A stretch of DNA of 64,000 nucleotides, taken from assembly GCF_014191985.1 (NCBI RefSeq), contig NZ_JACHXI010000004.1, forward strand, positions 1 to 64,000, in the 5' to 3' direction. Source of the DNA: Azomonas macrocytogenes (lineage in GTDB: Bacteria > Pseudomonadota > Gammaproteobacteria > Pseudomonadales > Pseudomonadaceae). Shown piece by piece: positions 60,472-64,000 of the stretch. The notes under the pieces were generated by a model. That model did not search any database, was not told the DNA's origin, and saw only the letters and a list, made by a program, of their open reading frames with translations. The position numbers were made by a program, and so were the translations under genes. Each line of letters opens with the position of its first letter. The stretch's first letter is position 1.

Positions 60472-63400
60472 ATGGACAAACTGCACCGCATGCCGGGCGC
60501 CTGGCCTTACCTGATCGCGATGTTCATCAACGCGTTCGTCGATCTGGGACACAAGATCGTCATTCAGAACACGGTTTTCAAAATCTACGATGGTTCTACC
60601 CAGGTTGTACTGACCGCACTGGTCAATGGCCTGATGCTGCTGCCTTTCATTATCCTGTTCAGCCCGGCCGGGCATGTGTCCGATTCGCGCTCCAAGGTCA
60701 AGGTGATGCGTATTTCGGCCTGGGTCGCCGTGGCGATTACCGCAGTGATCACCGCCGCCTACTATGCCGGCTGGTTCTGGCTGGCTTTCGGTATGACGCT
60801 GCTGCTGGCGATCCAGGCGACCTTCTACTCGCCAGCCAAATACGGCTATATCAAGACCCTGTTCGGCAAGCCACACCTGGCCGAGGGTAACGGGTTGGTG
60901 CAGGCGGTATCGATCATTGCGATCCTGGCCGGTACTTTCGTCTTCACCGGCCTGTTCGAGGCCTGGCTGGCGCAGGACCACGAAACCCCGCATGAGATGC
61001 TGCGCGATGTGGCGCCGCTTGGCTGGCTGCTGGTGGCGAGCAGCCTGGTCGAGGTGGCACTGCTCTATCGCCTGCAAGACCGCGACACGCCGGCCCGGCG
61101 GGAACGCTTCGATTGGCGTCACTACCTGCGCAGTGGTTTGGGCGCTGCCGACCTGAAGATGTTGCGCAAGCGGCCAACCATCCGTCTGTCCATCATCGGC
61201 CTGGCGACCTTCTGGTCGGTGGGGCAGGTGTTACTGGCGGCCTTTCCGTCCTACGGCAAGGACACACTGGATATCCAGAGCGTATTGGTGATCCAGGGCA
61301 TTCTCGCTTCCAGCGGCATTGGTATCGCGCTGGGCTCGGCGCTGGCCAGTCGCTGGTCGCGCAACCGCATCGAGACCGGGCTGATTCCAGTTGGCGCTCT
61401 CGGTATCGCGATCGGCCTCTGGAGCCTGTCGCTGTTCGATTCGCCGATCACCCATGCGCTGAACTTCGTCTTTATCGGGGTGATGGGCGGGTTGTTCATC
61501 GTGCCGCTGAACGCGCTGATCCAGTTCCATGCGCGTGAGGATGAGCTGGGTACCATTCTGGCCGCCAACAACTGGGTACAGAACGTGGCGATGCTCGGCT
61601 TCCTGATACTGACCGCGCTATTCGCCTTGGCTGGCGTCAACAGCCATTATCTGCTGCTGATGATCGCCATGGTGGCGCTGGTGGGGGGTATCTACACGGT
61701 AGGCAAGCTGCCGCAGAGCCTGGTGCGTTTCATGCTCGCCCAGTTGATGCTACGGCGCTACCGTGTCGAGGTGTACGGCATGCAGAACCTGCCACCGACA
61801 GGCGGCGTGCTGCTGCTGGGCAACCATATCAGTTGGGTGGATTGGGCGATGGTGCAGATTGCCTGCCCGCGCCCGGTGCGCTTCGTGATGCTCAAAAGCA
61901 TCTACGACCGCTGGTATCTGCGCTGGCTGCTGAAGGCCATGAATTGTATCCCGATCAACCAGGGCGCCAGCGCCATACATGCCTTGGAAAAGGTGGCTGA
62001 TCTGCTGGATGCTGGCGAAGTCGTCTGCCTGTTCCCGGAAGGCACCATCAGCCGCACCGGGCAACTAGGGGAGTTCCGCCGTGGCTACGAGCGCGCCTGC
62101 CAGAAGGCCAAGTCCGATCTGGTAATCGTGCCGTTCTATCTGCGTGGTCTGTGGGGCAGCCAGTTCTCGCGCTCTTCCGGCAAACTCAAGGAACTGCGCG
62201 AATCCGCCTGGCACCGTACGGTCATCGTCGCCTTCGGCGAGCCACTGCCCAAAGACACCACGGCGGATGTGGTCAAGCGGCGCATCTTTGACCAGACCAT
62301 TCGTTCCTGGCTGCATTATGTAGAGGAACTGCCATCGCTTGCCGATGCCTGGATCGATTGCGTCAAGCGCCGTCCCGGCGAGCTGGCCCTGGCCGACAAT
62401 CTGAGCAAACCGCTGAAGGCCGCCCAGGCGCTGGCGGCCAGCTGTGTCATGGCGCGGCGTTTGCGCAAGCTCAGCCCCGAACAGAATATCGGGCTGCTGC
62501 TGCCCACCAGCAGCGGCGGCATGCTGGCCAACATGGCAGGGTTGCTGGCCGGCAAGACCTTGGTGAACCTCAACTATACGGCCAGCCAGGAAGCGCTCAG
62601 GTCAGCCCTGGAGCAGGCCGAAATTCAGACCATCTACAGCTCCAGGCGCTTTATCGGCAAACTCGACCAGCGTGGCTTGCCGGCCAGCGAAGTACTGGCC
62701 GGACGCCGAGTGATCTATCTGGAAGACCTGCGCGAAGAATTCGGCAAGGCCGAGCTGTTGCTGACCTGGCTGGCAATTCGCCTGCTACCGACGCATATGC
62801 TCTGCTCGCTGTTCAGCCGGGCGAAAAACCCGCGTGCCACGGCAGCGATCCTTTTCTCCAGTGGCAGCGAAGGAACACCCAAGGGCGTTGTACTCAGTCA
62901 CCGCAACATCATGGCCAATCTCAAGCAGACCTCGGACGTGCTCAACACCGAATACCAAGACGTGGTCATGGCCTCCCTGCCGCTGTTCCATGCCTTCGGC
63001 CTGACGGTGACGCAATTCCTGCCGCTGATCGAAGGGCTGCCGGTGGTCTGCCATCCCGACCCGACCGACGTCTTCGGCATCGCCAGATCCATCGCCACCT
63101 ACCGCGCCACCATCATGTGCGGCACCTCCACCTTCCTGCGCCTGTTCGTGCGCAACAAGAAGATCGAGCCGCTGATGCTGGAGAGCATTCGCGTGGTAGT
63201 GGCCGGCGCCGAAAAGATGGACAGCGAGGTGCGCGAGAGCTTCAAGCTCAGGTTCAACAAGAATATCTACGAAGGCTACGGCGCCACCGAGACCGCCCCC
63301 GTCGCTTCGGTCAACCTGCCCGATGCGCTGGATGTGACCTATCTGCAAGTCCAGCGCGGCGGCAAGATCGGCACCGTCGGCATGCCGCTGCCCGGCACCA

Positions 63401-63948
63401 GCCTGAAGATCGTCGACCCGGACAGCTTCGCCGAACTCAAGACCGGTGAAGACGGTATGATCCTGGTCGGCGGGCCGCAGGTGATGCAAGGCTATCTGCA
63501 CGACCCCGAGAGGACCGCCAAGGTCATCCACGAACTGGACGGTTTGCGCTGGTACATCACCGGCGACAAGGGGCATCTGGATGAAGACGGTTTCCTCACC
63601 ATCATCGACCGCTACTCGCGCTTCGCCAAGATTGGCGGCGAAATGATCGGCCTCGGCCAGGTGGAAGAGGCGGTGAAGCAGGCCATTGGTGACGCGCAAG
63701 TGGCGATCATGGCCGTCAACGTACCGGACGAGAAGAAGGGAGAACGAATCGTCCTGCTGCATGACCAGCCGCTCGACAGCAGCGAATTGAAACGCAAGCT
63801 GCAGGCCGCCGGTTGCAATCCCCTGATGATTCCCGCTGCCTGGCTCCAGGTAGAGGAGCTGCCCAGGCTGGGTTCGGGCAAGGCGGATATCGCGACGGCG
63901 AAAAAGCTGGCGGCCGAAGGGGCGAAAACGGTATCGCCAGAAGGCTGA
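60472..63948 (+). CDS. MFS-PlsC-AMP-ligase fusion: acyl-[ACP]-phospholipid O-acyltransferase (Aas-like)
   Basis: The 1158-residue protein fuses an N-terminal major-facilitator domain (about 10-420, a lysophospholipid flippase as in LplT) to a PlsC acyltransferase domain (GNHISWVDW about 447 and the FPEGTISRTG segment about 520). An AMP-binding acyl-ACP synthetase domain (FSSGSEGTPKGV about 793, YGATET) follows. It should import lysophospholipid and reacylate it, the LplT-Aas route in one chain. I chose ATG 60472 because GAGG lies upstream and the sequence MDKLHRMPGAW starts the MFS domain. Confidence 0.92.
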   Translation: MDKLHRMPGAWPYLIAMFINAFVDLGHKIVIQNTVFKIYDGSTQVVLTALVNGLMLLPFIILFSPAGHVSDSRSKVKVMRISAWVAVAITAVITAAYYAGWFWLAFGMTLLLAIQATFYSPAKYGYIKTLFGKPHLAEGNGLVQAVSIIAILAGTFVFTGLFEAWLAQDHETPHEMLRDVAPLGWLLVASSLVEVALLYRLQDRDTPARRERFDWRHYLRSGLGAADLKMLRKRPTIRLSIIGLATFWSVGQVLLAAFPSYGKDTLDIQSVLVIQGILASSGIGIALGSALASRWSRNRIETGLIPVGALGIAIGLWSLSLFDSPITHALNFVFIGVMGGLFIVPLNALIQFHAREDELGTILAANNWVQNVAMLGFLILTALFALAGVNSHYLLLMIAMVALVGGIYTVGKLPQSLVRFMLAQLMLRRYRVEVYGMQNLPPTGGVLLLGNHISWVDWAMVQIACPRPVRFVMLKSIYDRWYLRWLLKAMNCIPINQGASAIHALEKVADLLDAGEVVCLFPEGTISRTGQLGEFRRGYERACQKAKSDLVIVPFYLRGLWGSQFSRSSGKLKELRESAWHRTVIVAFGEPLPKDTTADVVKRRIFDQTIRSWLHYVEELPSLADAWIDCVKRRPGELALADNLSKPLKAAQALAASCVMARRLRKLSPEQNIGLLLPTSSGGMLANMAGLLAGKTLVNLNYTASQEALRSALEQAEIQTIYSSRRFIGKLDQRGLPASEVLAGRRVIYLEDLREEFGKAELLLTWLAIRLLPTHMLCSLFSRAKNPRATAAILFSSGSEGTPKGVVLSHRNIMANLKQTSDVLNTEYQDVVMASLPLFHAFGLTVTQFLPLIEGLPVVCHPDPTDVFGIARSIATYRATIMCGTSTFLRLFVRNKKIEPLMLESIRVVVAGAEKMDSEVRESFKLRFNKNIYEGYGATETAPVASVNLPDALDVTYLQVQRGGKIGTVGMPLPGTSLKIVDPDSFAELKTGEDGMILVGGPQVMQGYLHDPERTAKVIHELDGLRWYITGDKGHLDEDGFLTIIDRYSRFAKIGGEMIGLGQVEEAVKQAIGDAQVAIMAVNVPDEKKGERIVLLHDQPLDSSELKRKLQAAGCNPLMIPAAWLQVEELPRLGSGKADIATAKKLAAEGAKTVSPEG

Positions 63949-64000
63949 TAGCCTGGTCACGGGTATGGAAGCCGGACTGCTGGCTCAGAGGCTAATCGGC

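Noticed and set aside
63930-64000. Another MITE copy after the last gene
   Set aside because: GGCTGATAGCCTGGTCACGG resembles the end seen at 15842-15861, but the following bases do not match the element interior and the window ends; too short to call as a copy.

Overview
The window is chromosomal DNA of a Pseudomonas-type gammaproteobacterium. Most genes keep the order known from Pseudomonas: metK, ArsR-type regulator, tkt, epd, pgk, fba on the left, and aceF, aceE, glnE, ilvE, waaF, waaC, waaG, waaP followed by LPS-core modification genes on the right. The dihydrolipoamide acetyltransferase carries three lipoyl domains, an arrangement I associate with Azotobacter vinelandii and relatives rather than P. 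aeruginosa. This places the organism in the wider Pseudomonadaceae but does not fix the species.

Layout. 1-92: the end of an IS5-family insertion sequence next to metK. 118-2394: metK and an ArsR/methyltransferase regulator in one overlapping unit, with a perfect 16-bp inverted repeat upstream. 2542-8705: transketolase and glycolytic/Calvin-type enzymes (tkt, epd, pgk, fba) with a small lipoprotein between pgk and fba. 8743-9117: a stand-alone receiver protein.

9.5-23.5 kb is the accessory region and the most interesting part. It holds an acyl-CoA-dehydrogenase-like flavin monooxygenase, a 2-hydroxyacid dehydrogenase, two class II aldolase/adducin proteins, a fumarate/adenylylsulfate-reductase-like flavoprotein with a two-cluster ferredoxin, a TonB-dependent receptor overlapping a Tat-exported substrate-binding protein, an SsuD-like monooxygenase and a nitroreductase. 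Most of these proteins are nearly free of Cys and Met, and three of the transcription units share an AT-rich upstream block. I infer a sulfur-starvation-induced system for taking up an organosulfur compound and stripping sulfur from it. Its substrate is unknown and several active sites are atypical. No ABC permease or ATPase is present, and an 80-codon gene looks like the tail of a lost binding protein.

23.9-38.3 kb is ordinary Pseudomonas gene content: a DUF3509 protein behind a sigma-54-like promoter, a small lipoprotein with a MITE at its stop codon, a FUSC-family transporter, an acyltransferase, a zinc-protease-like protein, an exonuclease/DUF294 pair, malate synthase G, an ACT-domain regulator, msrA and an EAL phosphodiesterase. 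38.6-43.3 kb is the pyruvate dehydrogenase operon, divergent from glnE. 46.5-59.5 kb is ilvE and the LPS inner-core cluster: heptosyltransferases, the WaaG glycosyltransferase, three kinase-like proteins, a carbamoyltransferase, two capsule-type proteins and an O-antigen-ligase-like protein. A methyltransferase and a large MFS/acyltransferase/acyl-ACP synthetase fusion close the window. I saw no tRNA, rRNA, CRISPR array or prophage.
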